64,000 bases of DNA. It comes from Hungatella sp. UBA7603. Its GTDB lineage: Bacteria > Bacillota > Clostridia > Lachnospirales > Lachnospiraceae. The stretch is taken from NCBI GenBank assembly GCA_002478865.1, contig DLJZ01000013.1, positions 27,242 through 91,241 of the forward strand, in the 5' to 3' direction. Numbering within the stretch: the stretch's first letter is position 1; each line of letters starts with the position of its first letter. Of this stretch, positions 8,444-16,308 are shown piece by piece. A program made the position numbers and the translations under genes. Below the pieces are notes generated by a model. The model worked only from the letters and a program-made list of their open reading frames with translations. It was not told the origin of the DNA and did no database searches.

Positions 8444-9385
8444 ATGAAGGTTTTAGGTATTTCTTTTGGAACAAAGAACGGAACAAATGATTCTATCTGT
8501 ATGGAAGCGCTAATAGGAGCGAAGGAAACAGGTGCTGAGGTAGAGTTTATCAGAATGTCATCACTGGATATCAAGCATTGTACCGGTTGTTGTGCTTGCG
8601 TAAAGACACTTTTAGGTGGAAAAGGAAATATGTGTGTAATAAAGGATGACTTTGACTGGCTTTTAGACAAAATGCTTGATGCAGATGGAATTATTATATC
8701 TGATCCTATCTTTGAGGAAGGGGCTTCTGGCCTATTCCATACTATTATGGATCGTTTCGGACCTAGAATGGACCGTGGAAACAACATCATTGGTTCCAAG
8801 GTAGCAGAGGAGAATGGTGGAAAAGCAATCGATCCAAGGATTCTAAAGGATAAAGTGATTTCTTATATGGGAGTAGGAGGTTCTGACTGGGGAACCAGAG
8901 TTCAATGCGAACATGCTATGCAGGCTCTCACCCCAATGTGGAAGATCATTGATAATACCTGGTACCCATGGGCGAAAGAGCTCATTATGGATGACGTACG
9001 TTTGGCTGAAGTACATAAAATCGGTGTGAAATTGGCAAATGCCGCAAAAGATGTGGAGAGTGCTGCTTATCAGGGAGAAGAAGGATTATGTCCTCATTGT
9101 CATAATAAGCTCTTTTATCTGGATAACGAATCTACAAATGCCATCTGTGGCTTATGCGGAATGGTGGGAGATGTTGTGATTGAAGATGGAAAGACAAAAT
9201 TTGTTTTCCCAGTGGAACAGTTAGAACATGCTCATGACACAATTCCAGGAAAGTTTATCCATGGAGATGATATTCAGCGCATGGAAGGTGCATTCGCAAA
9301 AGTGCGGCAGACAGAAGAGTTTAAGGCACGTAAGAAACGCTATACGGATTCTATTGTTTCTTCATTTTTATGTGAACGCGTATAA
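8444..9385 (+). CDS. FMN/Fe-S flavodoxin-fold reductase with zinc ribbon, candidate flavone/flavonol ene-reductase
   Basis: About 313 residues. The N-terminus is an NADPH-dependent FMN reductase/flavodoxin fold (KVLGISFGTKNGTND, then ADGIIISDPIFEEGASG). It contains CTGCCACV plus a later Cys (CIKD-like NMC), the compact cysteine set of iron-sulfur flavoproteins. A C-terminal zinc-ribbon-like CPHCH...CGLCG is added (about residues 215-245). The ATG at 8444 is 6 bases from GGAG; an ATG at 8441 is 3 bases away. A paralogue lies at 32510. Being two genes upstream of chalcone isomerase, it is a good candidate for the C2-C3 ene-reductase of flavonols (FLR-type); that is inference. Confidence 0.7.
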   Translation: MKVLGISFGTKNGTNDSICMEALIGAKETGAEVEFIRMSSLDIKHCTGCCACVKTLLGGKGNMCVIKDDFDWLLDKMLDADGIIISDPIFEEGASGLFHTIMDRFGPRMDRGNNIIGSKVAEENGGKAIDPRILKDKVISYMGVGGSDWGTRVQCEHAMQALTPMWKIIDNTWYPWAKELIMDDVRLAEVHKIGVKLANAAKDVESAAYQGEEGLCPHCHNKLFYLDNESTNAICGLCGMVGDVVIEDGKTKFVFPVEQLEHAHDTIPGKFIHGDDIQRMEGAFAKVRQTEEFKARKKRYTDSIVSSFLCERV

Positions 9386-9388
9386 AAC

Positions 9389-9886
9389 ATGAACAACAAA
9401 AAGAAAGAAACCCTTATATTAGCTCTGGCTATTGCAGTTTTACCGCCCTTATGGGCGGTAGCTGCACCACTCCTGGGTATCAAGACAGGAGCTGTGGCAT
9501 TGATTTGTGCCGGGCTTTACACAACCAATGGAAGTCGGCTTGAAGATGGTTTAAAGATTACCACAGGCTTTTGGCTGGGTGATTTATGGGCTGTCCTTTC
9601 TTTGCTGATTATGGAAGGAGTAAATTGGAACGAATCTCTGGAACTGTTTTTTATACTGGCAGTTTTAGGTGCATTGGCAATCATTGCCGCATCTTTATTG
9701 GAACGATTCGTATTTCTTCCATCCTGGTTATGCGGCTGGGCAATTGGTTTAAGTTTGATGTCCCCTCTAAGTTTGCAGGCGGATAAAACGATACCTCTAC
9801 AAATTGGTATCGCCATGGCAGTGGGGGTATGGTACGTGGGAGCTGGAGTGGATTACTTTACAAAAATATTGTTACGAAGAAAATAG
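9389..9886 (+). CDS. DUF1097-like membrane protein
   Basis: A 165-residue protein with about five hydrophobic segments (LILALAIAVLPPLWAVAAPL, TGAVALICAGLYT, LWAVLSLLIM, LFFILAVLGALAIIAASLL, the C-terminal IGIAMAVGVWYVG) and few charged residues, resembling DUF1097/YcdZ-type inner-membrane proteins. It begins only 3 bases after the preceding stop without a clear ribosome site, suggesting translational coupling. Function unknown; by position it could assist transport of the operon's substrate or product. Confidence 0.6.
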   Translation: MNNKKKETLILALAIAVLPPLWAVAAPLLGIKTGAVALICAGLYTTNGSRLEDGLKITTGFWLGDLWAVLSLLIMEGVNWNESLELFFILAVLGALAIIAASLLERFVFLPSWLCGWAIGLSLMSPLSLQADKTIPLQIGIAMAVGVWYVGAGVDYFTKILLRRK

Positions 9887-9902
9887 AAATGGGGGAATTA
9901 AC

Positions 9903-10739
9903 ATGGCAGTAGAATTTAATCCTATGAGGAGTTTTATTTATGTAGATGTAATAGATGAAGAATACAGGCACAGACTGCACCATTGGTTATATTATCATCA
10001 TATTCCGGAAAGTATTGCTCAGTTTGAACCATATTGTACCAAATATGCTTTTTTTGATGCTCTTCCGGTACCTAATGGAGGAGAGCGGTTTGGTACCGTG
10101 CGTATGCAGTTGACCGAACACCACTGGACGGTAAATATAATGGATCCAGCGTTAAAGGTAAAAGCCTTTCAGGAATACACCCCCATTGAAGTCTTAAAAT
10201 GGCAGGGTACGGTTCCTCAAACCGTTGGTGAGACAATGTTAACTGGAGATGCAGGACGCAGCACCGGTGGTAACAATGGCTGTCCGCCTTTTGTTTTTGC
10301 TTTTTGCCCTATGTGGTGGGAAGAAGATATTAAAGGAACTGGCCGTATGCTGGGAGATGGTCCGAATTACCGCTGGAACTTTGCTTTATCCTATCCAGAA
10401 GGAGTATCACAGGAAGAAGGAGATCAGTGGCTGTTTGAAGAAGTGTTCCCATTTTTCACTGAGAATTCCTGCTGTACAAGAATTCTTACCAGTAAAGTGA
10501 ATCAGAAAATTAACAATTGTCCTATGGGACGAGTAGTAGAGATGTGGTTTACCGGCCCTACAGCCTGGCATCATATGGCTGTTGAAATATCAGATAATAT
10601 AAAGGCACCGTTCTGGGCAGCCAAAGGAGATGCATTTCCTTATTTAAAACCAGGCTTTGAAATCAGAGGGATTTTTATTACCGATTGTCCAACTTGTGAT
10701 GCTTACAGCCAATACCGCGGATATATGCCCAGAAGATAG
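9903..10739 (+). CDS. Bacterial chalcone isomerase (Eubacterium ramulus type)
   Basis: A 278-residue protein that I recognise as homologous to the chalcone isomerase of Eubacterium ramulus. Matching blocks run along its length: FxPMRSxIYVD, HIPxSIxQFEPYxTKYAF, RMQLTEHHW, FAFxPMWWExDxKGxGR, and AFPxLKP...YRGYM near the end. The fold is a ferredoxin-like dimeric barrel pair. H33 (in HIPE) and D81 (in MDP) sit where the known catalytic His and Asp lie. The enzyme interconverts flavanone and chalcone, and the E. ramulus enzyme also turns taxifolin into alphitonin (from memory). GGGGGA precedes the ATG. Unrelated to plant chalcone isomerase. Confidence 0.88.
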   Translation: MAVEFNPMRSFIYVDVIDEEYRHRLHHWLYYHHIPESIAQFEPYCTKYAFFDALPVPNGGERFGTVRMQLTEHHWTVNIMDPALKVKAFQEYTPIEVLKWQGTVPQTVGETMLTGDAGRSTGGNNGCPPFVFAFCPMWWEEDIKGTGRMLGDGPNYRWNFALSYPEGVSQEEGDQWLFEEVFPFFTENSCCTRILTSKVNQKINNCPMGRVVEMWFTGPTAWHHMAVEISDNIKAPFWAAKGDAFPYLKPGFEIRGIFITDCPTCDAYSQYRGYMPRR

Positions 10740-10754
10740 AGGAGAATTAAAGAA

Positions 10755-11969
10755 ATGAAATGGAAACGATGGCTTTATGCCGCAATGGGAGTTCTGGTGC
10801 TTTTATTTGCAGGACTTATTTATGCCTGGAGTGTTCTTTCCAGGCCGGTAGCAGCGTATTTTACTGATTGGAGCAGTGCACAGCTTTCCCTGACCTTTAC
10901 CATCTGTATGATGTTTTTTTGTCTGGGCGGTTTTTTCTCCGGTCTTTTCTCCGGAAAAATAAATGTTAAAATCAATATGGTTATTTCTGCTTTTTTGTTT
11001 TTAGCAGGATTCTTTCTCGCTTCAAAAACCAGTTCCCTGCCAGGTCTGTACATAGGATACGGAGTCCTTTGCGGAACAGCCTCAGGGATTGCCTATAATT
11101 CCATTATGGGCACCGTAACGAAATATTTTCCGGATAAGCCGGGTCTTATATCAGGAATTCTTTTAATGGGATTTGGATTCGGAAGTTTCTTAATTGGAAA
11201 GGTGTATCAGGCTTTTACCGGATCAGGAGAAAGCTTTAGAAAATCCTTTTTGCTTTTTGGAATCATTCTTTTTATAGTTATGCTTTTGTGTGCATTATTT
11301 ATTAAGAAACCAGATGCCGCAGAGACGGCAGCTTTGATAGAAATGATCACAGAGGATAGTAAGAGTGGAGATACAGCTGTAACAGAGGATATGAACTTCC
11401 GTCAAATGATAAGAAGGAGTTCTTTTTGGCTCTATTTTTTCTGGGCGATTCTGTTATGTGCCGCTGGGCTTGCTGTGATATCTCAGGCTGGAGCCATAGC
11501 AGTAGAAGTGGCACCGAAAGCTTCGGCAGGCACTATTTCCACGGTTGTGGGGCTGGTTTCGATTTTTAACGGAGTCGGACGTGTAATATTCGGTGAAATG
11601 TATGACCGGATCGGACGGGGAAAGACTATGGTTATCAATGAAATATTGTATTGCAGTGCCATAGTTCTTCTGATTTTATCGTTGAGTACAGGGAGTTTTC
11701 TTATTCTGACGATAGGATTTATAATAACGGGGCTTGCCTATGGAGGTGTGCCGACCACGAACTCTGCCTTCGTAGGTTCCTTTTATGGAAAAAAGCATTA
11801 TAGCATTAACTTTTCTGTTTTGAATATGAATCTGTTTTTCGCCTCTTTTGGAAGTACCATTGCGGGCTTCCTCTACGATTCCAGCGGCTCTTATTTTAGT
11901 ACGCTGTTATTCCTACTCGGCGCAATCGTAGTAGGCATAATAATATCCATGATGATTAAAAAACCATAA
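10755..11969 (+). CDS. OFA-family MFS transporter
   Basis: A 404-residue carrier with 12 predicted membrane segments. The opening GLIYAWSVLSRPVAAYFTDW and the helix-4 region GTASGIAYNSIMGTVTKYFPDKPGLISGILLMGFGFGS are hallmarks of the oxalate/formate antiporter (OFA) group. Last gene of the operon, with AGAGGAGAA before the ATG. OFA members commonly exchange carboxylates, so export of the arylacetate product, or uptake of the flavonoid, is plausible; direction cannot be told from sequence. The terminator-like repeat copy A follows 5 bases after its stop. Confidence 0.85.
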   Translation: MKWKRWLYAAMGVLVLLFAGLIYAWSVLSRPVAAYFTDWSSAQLSLTFTICMMFFCLGGFFSGLFSGKINVKINMVISAFLFLAGFFLASKTSSLPGLYIGYGVLCGTASGIAYNSIMGTVTKYFPDKPGLISGILLMGFGFGSFLIGKVYQAFTGSGESFRKSFLLFGIILFIVMLLCALFIKKPDAAETAALIEMITEDSKSGDTAVTEDMNFRQMIRRSSFWLYFFWAILLCAAGLAVISQAGAIAVEVAPKASAGTISTVVGLVSIFNGVGRVIFGEMYDRIGRGKTMVINEILYCSAIVLLILSLSTGSFLILTIGFIITGLAYGGVPTTNSAFVGSFYGKKHYSINFSVLNMNLFFASFGSTIAGFLYDSSGSYFSTLLFLLGAIVVGIIISMMIKKP

Positions 11970-11974
11970 AAATC

Positions 11975-12037
11975 AAATATTTATAAATCAGAAACGGATG
12001 CTGTCCACAATAGAAGACAACATCCGTTATAATGGTC
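11975..12037. repeat. Direct repeat copy A containing a hairpin (terminator-like)
   Basis: A 63-base element nearly identical (about 8 differences) to 15431-15493. It contains an inverted repeat, ACGGATG...CATCCGT extended by TGTC/GACA, able to end the OFA transporter transcript although it lacks a long T run here. It runs directly into the N-terminally truncated MFS coding sequence. Confidence 0.8.
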
Positions 12038-12946
12038 ATTGTTTTTTGGTGTGTCGCTTTATGCTTCTATTCCACCTCATTTGCAGCATATTCAGCATTG
12101 CTACCGGACCAGGTGGAGGAAAACCGAAGAGGTACCGTATCCGGTTTAGTCGGACTTTTTAATCCTTTGGGGATCTTATTTGGTATGATGGTTCTAACCG
12201 CACTTAACAACCTTTCTTTAACAATGAAATTTGGTGCTGTGGCGGGGGCATCTGTGTTAGGGGCGCTTATTGCAAGTATTCTTATTAAGGATGAACCAAT
12301 CGACCAATATAAAACAAGTGAAAAGAAATCAGGTAAGATTTATCCAAGTCTTAGGGCTTATCCTGCCTTTACATGGGCATTCCTTACCAGATTTCTTGTA
12401 TGTACGGCATTCGCATCACAAGTTTATGCTACATTATTCTTTATGCAGAAATTTAATATATCTCAGGAGCAGGTTACTGGGATTGCAACCTTGAATTCCT
12501 TAATCCAGACAATCGGACTTGGGTTTTCAGCTACCGTTGGCGGTATGCTGTCTGATAAATTCAGAAAACAAAAACCATTTATTTCAGTTGCAGCTGTTCT
12601 TGTCGCCGTTGGAGTGTTTACAATTGCAGTTGCACCATCCTTACCAATCGTATTTATCGGAACAGCAATACTTGGCATAGGTTATGGAAGCTATATCGCA
12701 GTGGATATGGGCCTCATTGCCCGGATTTTACCTAATAAGAAAGATGCTGCAAAGGATTTAGGAATCATGAATATCGCGGGACAATTACCACAATCTTTAG
12801 TCCCTGTTATTGCGAATCCTTTAATTACCGCAGGTGGCTTTACCTTATTTTACAGTATTCTTGCATTTGCCGGATTACTTGGTGTGGCAGCAGTAGTACC
12901 GATACCAGAGGTACCAAAAGAGTCAGAACAGGAGAAAACCACGTGA
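12032..12946 (+). pseudogene. MFS transporter lacking its N-terminus
   Basis: 304 residues that align with the back two thirds of an MFS carrier: YSALLPDQVEENRRGTVSGLVGLFNPLG is the conserved loop normally found after helix 4 or 5, and about eight helices follow. The first ~100-130 residues, including the start, are missing, and the coding sequence emerges straight out of repeat copy A with no ribosome site. The truncation point coincides with the repeat edge (about 12033-12040), so a recombination or insertion event cut the gene. A weak downstream open stretch up to 13064 is in the same frame but I do not recognise it. Confidence 0.75.
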
Positions 12947-13088
12947 GCGATATTTATAAGAGTTCTTGGAGAAAAAGTACTTAAGATAGTAAGAGACGGT
13001 ATGATCGCACAAGCATCCATGGAATCACTGATGTTTGTAAAAAACAATTTATATATTAATATGTAGTGTCATAAGGAGAGCTTAAAGC

Positions 13089-15380
13089 ATGTTAGAAAAC
13101 TGGATTACAAATGAAACATCTTCACCATTTTATGCAAGAAAAAATTTCACAATAGTAAAAACGGTTGAAAAGGCCAAAGCTAAGGTTTGTGGTTTGGGGC
13201 AGTTCAATTTTTATATCAATGGGAAAAAGGTGGATGACCATGAATTAGATCCAGGGTGGACGGACTATAAAAAGTTAATACAGTATGTGGCATTTGACAT
13301 AACGCCTTATTTAAAACAGGGAGAAAATGTGCTTGGAGCGGAGGTTGGGAACGGCTGGTTTATTAAAACGGATGAACATTACACCTTTACATTTCCAGAG
13401 TTTATGCCGCCTAACCCGAATCCATATCAGCCCTTCGGGAAATATCTGGTGCTGGCAATGGAGATAATAATTACTTTTACAGATGGAACCAGTATGAGTA
13501 TTACTGCAGACGATACATTTACAGTAATGAAACATAAAACTGTAATGAGCAATGTATATGGTTCGGAGACGATTGACGGACGATTGATTCAACAAGGCTG
13601 GTGTGAGGCGGGGTTTGATGATTCAAACTGGAAACGTGCAGTCATCGTGGATAATAAGGATGCACCTAAAGGAAAGTTAATAGAGCAGTTCCAGCCTGCA
13701 ATCAAAGTACTTCGAACTTATGAAGGAAAATTGCTGAAGCATATAAATGGGCGGGATATTTATGATTTTGGACAGAATATGTCTGGGATACTTGAATTTG
13801 GGGTAAAGGGAAAAGCTGGTGATGTGGTTAAAATTTATCCCGCTGAAAAGCTGCAGGATAATGGAGATGTAGATCAGATGGCTAAAAATTGGGTAAATGT
13901 GAATTCCTGCATTACCTATATTATTGGACAGAATAATGTATGGGAGACATGCAGAATGACATTTACCTACTTTGCCGGACGGTTTATAGCAATGGAAAAA
14001 ACCCATGCTTCTACTGTATGTAATCTGAAAGCTCATGCAATTTCCAGCGCCCATGTGACTCATGGCAGCTTTACCTGTGATGATAGCCGTTATGAAAAGA
14101 TTTACAGCATGATAGAAAAAACTGTGGAAGCAAATATGGTAAGTGTACATACAGACTGTCCGACGATTGAGCGGTTTGCATGGCAGGAGCCGAACCACCT
14201 GATGGCGCCGTCAATCTTTTATATTAAAGATGGAAAAAAGCTATGGGAGAAATTTTTACTGGATATGAGGATAGGCCAGCATACGGCAGATGATTTTTTG
14301 TCCGATTATGCTGGAAATAAGTTTTATCCCGGAGAAGGGTTAATGCCTTCCCAGTGTCCCTGTTACATTCCAAATGTGCTTCCGGTACCGGGGATGGGCA
14401 GTTTCTATGATATCATTCCGTGGGGGAGTACCTGTATTCTTGGGGCATACTGGCATTATACGTTTTATGGAGATGTGAAGATAATTGAGGAGAATTATCA
14501 GGCAGGTATGTTCTATCTAAACCATCTGAAAGCGAAGGTAACGGATGAGGGCTTTATCAATCACGGTTTAGGTGACTGGGGAAATCCCCAAAATGAATTG
14601 GCACGTGAGAATATAGAGACCGCGTTCCTGTATGCAGATGCCACCATTCTTGCTAAGTTTGCAGAGATTCTTGGATATGAAGCTGACCGGGCGCAGCTAA
14701 ATGCTTATTCTGAAGAAATAAAGAAGAACTATAATGAAAAGCTGATGGTCCTACATTCGGATAAAGAATTTTGGTGCTATAAATCATGGGATCATCCGGA
14801 TGAAGTTTTCCTGACCCAGGCAGCTCAGGCACTGCCATTGTTCTGGGGTATTGTACCGGAGGATAAAAAAGCCGATGTAGTGAAAGCCCTGCATTATACT
14901 TTAGAGCGGGATGGCGCATTTATATGCGGTGAAGTGGGACTCCCCTATGTGATTCAGAGTGCCTGCAGGTATGGTATGAACGACATAATCAGCAAGTTTA
15001 TTATGAGGGAAGAACATCCCAGCTATTACGCGTTTATTCTGGATGGAGAGACAACTTTGGGAGAGTATTGGGAGAAAAATCCAAGGAGCCACTGCCATGA
15101 TATGATGGGTCATATCATGGAATGGTATTATAATGGAATTGCAGGGATTATTCCTGAGAAACCTGGATTTTCGAAGGTTACAATCCGTCCATATTTACCA
15201 GAAAGTATAAAAGAGTTTCATTGTAGTTATGAATCGATACAAGGATTTATACGGGTGCATGTTAAGGAGAGTGAGAAGAAAATCCTACTTGAAATAGAAT
15301 TGCCCAAAGACGTTGAATATAATCTGGATACATCAAATCTGGAATCAAGAGGGAAAAAAATAGTAGTGCAAGCTCGATGA
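13089..15380 (+). CDS. Alpha-L-rhamnosidase (GH78-like)
   Basis: A 763-residue cytoplasmic glycoside hydrolase. The N-terminal beta-sandwich carries GLGQFNFYINGKKV and DPGWTDYKKLIQY, then the (alpha/alpha)6 catalytic domain opens with VHTDCPTIERFAWQEPNH, and a C-terminal beta-sandwich ends the protein (GIIPEKPGFSKVTIRP). The GH78 consensus ERxGWxGD is altered to ERFAWQEPNH, so this is a divergent clade and GH106-like activity is not excluded. AAGGAGAG precedes the ATG. There is no signal peptide, so it would act on imported rhamnosides such as flavonoid rhamnoglucosides. It sits inside the repeat-bounded segment. Confidence 0.78.
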   Translation: MLENWITNETSSPFYARKNFTIVKTVEKAKAKVCGLGQFNFYINGKKVDDHELDPGWTDYKKLIQYVAFDITPYLKQGENVLGAEVGNGWFIKTDEHYTFTFPEFMPPNPNPYQPFGKYLVLAMEIIITFTDGTSMSITADDTFTVMKHKTVMSNVYGSETIDGRLIQQGWCEAGFDDSNWKRAVIVDNKDAPKGKLIEQFQPAIKVLRTYEGKLLKHINGRDIYDFGQNMSGILEFGVKGKAGDVVKIYPAEKLQDNGDVDQMAKNWVNVNSCITYIIGQNNVWETCRMTFTYFAGRFIAMEKTHASTVCNLKAHAISSAHVTHGSFTCDDSRYEKIYSMIEKTVEANMVSVHTDCPTIERFAWQEPNHLMAPSIFYIKDGKKLWEKFLLDMRIGQHTADDFLSDYAGNKFYPGEGLMPSQCPCYIPNVLPVPGMGSFYDIIPWGSTCILGAYWHYTFYGDVKIIEENYQAGMFYLNHLKAKVTDEGFINHGLGDWGNPQNELARENIETAFLYADATILAKFAEILGYEADRAQLNAYSEEIKKNYNEKLMVLHSDKEFWCYKSWDHPDEVFLTQAAQALPLFWGIVPEDKKADVVKALHYTLERDGAFICGEVGLPYVIQSACRYGMNDIISKFIMREEHPSYYAFILDGETTLGEYWEKNPRSHCHDMMGHIMEWYYNGIAGIIPEKPGFSKVTIRPYLPESIKEFHCSYESIQGFIRVHVKESEKKILLEIELPKDVEYNLDTSNLESRGKKIVVQAR

Positions 15381-15430
15381 AACATCAGAACGTGGGTCTG
15401 ATTGCACTTGCAATGCTTTTCATGCATTGG

Positions 15431-15493
15431 AATTATTTATAAATTAGAAACGGGTGCTGTCCTCAATAGAAGACAACATCCGTTTTCCTGGTC
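15431..15493. repeat. Direct repeat copy B, bidirectional terminator-like
   Basis: The second copy of the 63-base element at 11975, here between the rhamnosidase and the convergent TetR gene. Its stem, ACGGGTG...CATCCGT, is flanked by TTTT on the plus strand. The last base of the repeat is the last base of the TetR stop codon, so this copy looks like the original position. Confidence 0.8.
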
Positions 15494-16125
15494 TATACTG
15501 GCTTTCGGTAGGATAAATATCTGGCTCCAACCCGCATGGTATTAAGCAGGTTTACTATTTCATCGGTAGACAAAAACTGGTTATCCCCCTCTTCCAGCCA
15601 GGTTTGCGCTGCCATTAAATGAAGCTCCAGAAATATCTTGGAGAAATGAGTGCGAAGTCCATCCTGAGGCAGTCCATCCCGGTCCATGATTTGATTGATA
15701 TGTATAGTTAAGAAATGCTTTAATTTACTTCGGAAATAGGAGTCTCCATTCTTTCGGTCTAATAAAGCAATCGTTTCCCCTCTATAGTCTTTGCAAAATT
15801 CAAACCAGGTCAAAAACATGGCCGGAGGGGTCACATCAAAGGACTGGAGATCTTCAAAGAATGGGGCAGGAGATCCTGAATTGGGAAGCTTTTCGTATCT
15901 CTTTGTGAGCTCTGTAAGAAGAGATTCCTGTATCTGTTCCATTAAATCATAAATATCATTATAATGCAGGTAAAAGGTGCCTCTTGTAATGCCTGCCGTT
16001 TTGCAGATTTCCTTAACCGTTATTTTGTCCCACATGTTGGAAGGAATCATGGCAAGATAGGAATCCGCAATAGCCTTCTTAGTCAGCAGCCCTTTCCCCG
16101 GTTTTTTATCATTCATTGGATCCAC
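15493..16125 (-). CDS. TetR/AcrR-family regulator
   Basis: A 210-residue regulator with the TetR helix-turn-helix at about residues 10-60: KKAIADSYLAMIPSNMWDKITVKEICKTAGITRGTFYLHYNDIYDLME. The remaining helices form the ligand domain and have no named family. Divergent from the C-C hydrolase at 16309 with 183 bases between, so it most likely represses that gene and the following transporter in response to a flavonoid-derived ligand. A 23-base imperfect palindrome in the intergenic space is its candidate operator. Confidence 0.9.
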   Translation of the reverse strand: MDPMNDKKPGKGLLTKKAIADSYLAMIPSNMWDKITVKEICKTAGITRGTFYLHYNDIYDLMEQIQESLLTELTKRYEKLPNSGSPAPFFEDLQSFDVTPPAMFLTWFEFCKDYRGETIALLDRKNGDSYFRSKLKHFLTIHINQIMDRDGLPQDGLRTHFSKIFLELHLMAAQTWLEEGDNQFLSTDEIVNLLNTMRVGARYLSYRKPV

Positions 16126-16169
16126 GCTTTCCCTTTCATTTTACTTAAATAAAACTCCATTTGCTAAAT

Positions 16170-16192
16170 GAACATTTCCTCAGGATGTGTTC
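16170..16192. promoter_or_regulatory. Candidate TetR operator
   Basis: GAACATTTCC-TCA-GGATGTGTTC is an inverted repeat with 8 of 10 positions matching, between the divergent TetR and hydrolase genes. The T run after it would also suit a terminator, but no gene reads into it from the left. Confidence 0.4.
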
Positions 16193-16308
16193 TTTTTTTT
16201 AAAGATATGATTCGATATGATATATGCAGGATTCATATTAAAGAAAATTATACCTGATATTACAGGATTATTCAACCGAATGGAAGGGAAGAGAATGGAG
16301 GAATCAAC

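Noticed and set aside
13677..14198. Long antisense reading frame in the rhamnosidase gene
   Set aside because: Low-complexity translation without ribosome site; a shadow of the strong coding frame on the other strand.
11975..15493. Flanking repeats considered as insertion-sequence ends
   Set aside because: The copies are direct, not inverted, contain a hairpin typical of terminators, and there is no transposase between them.
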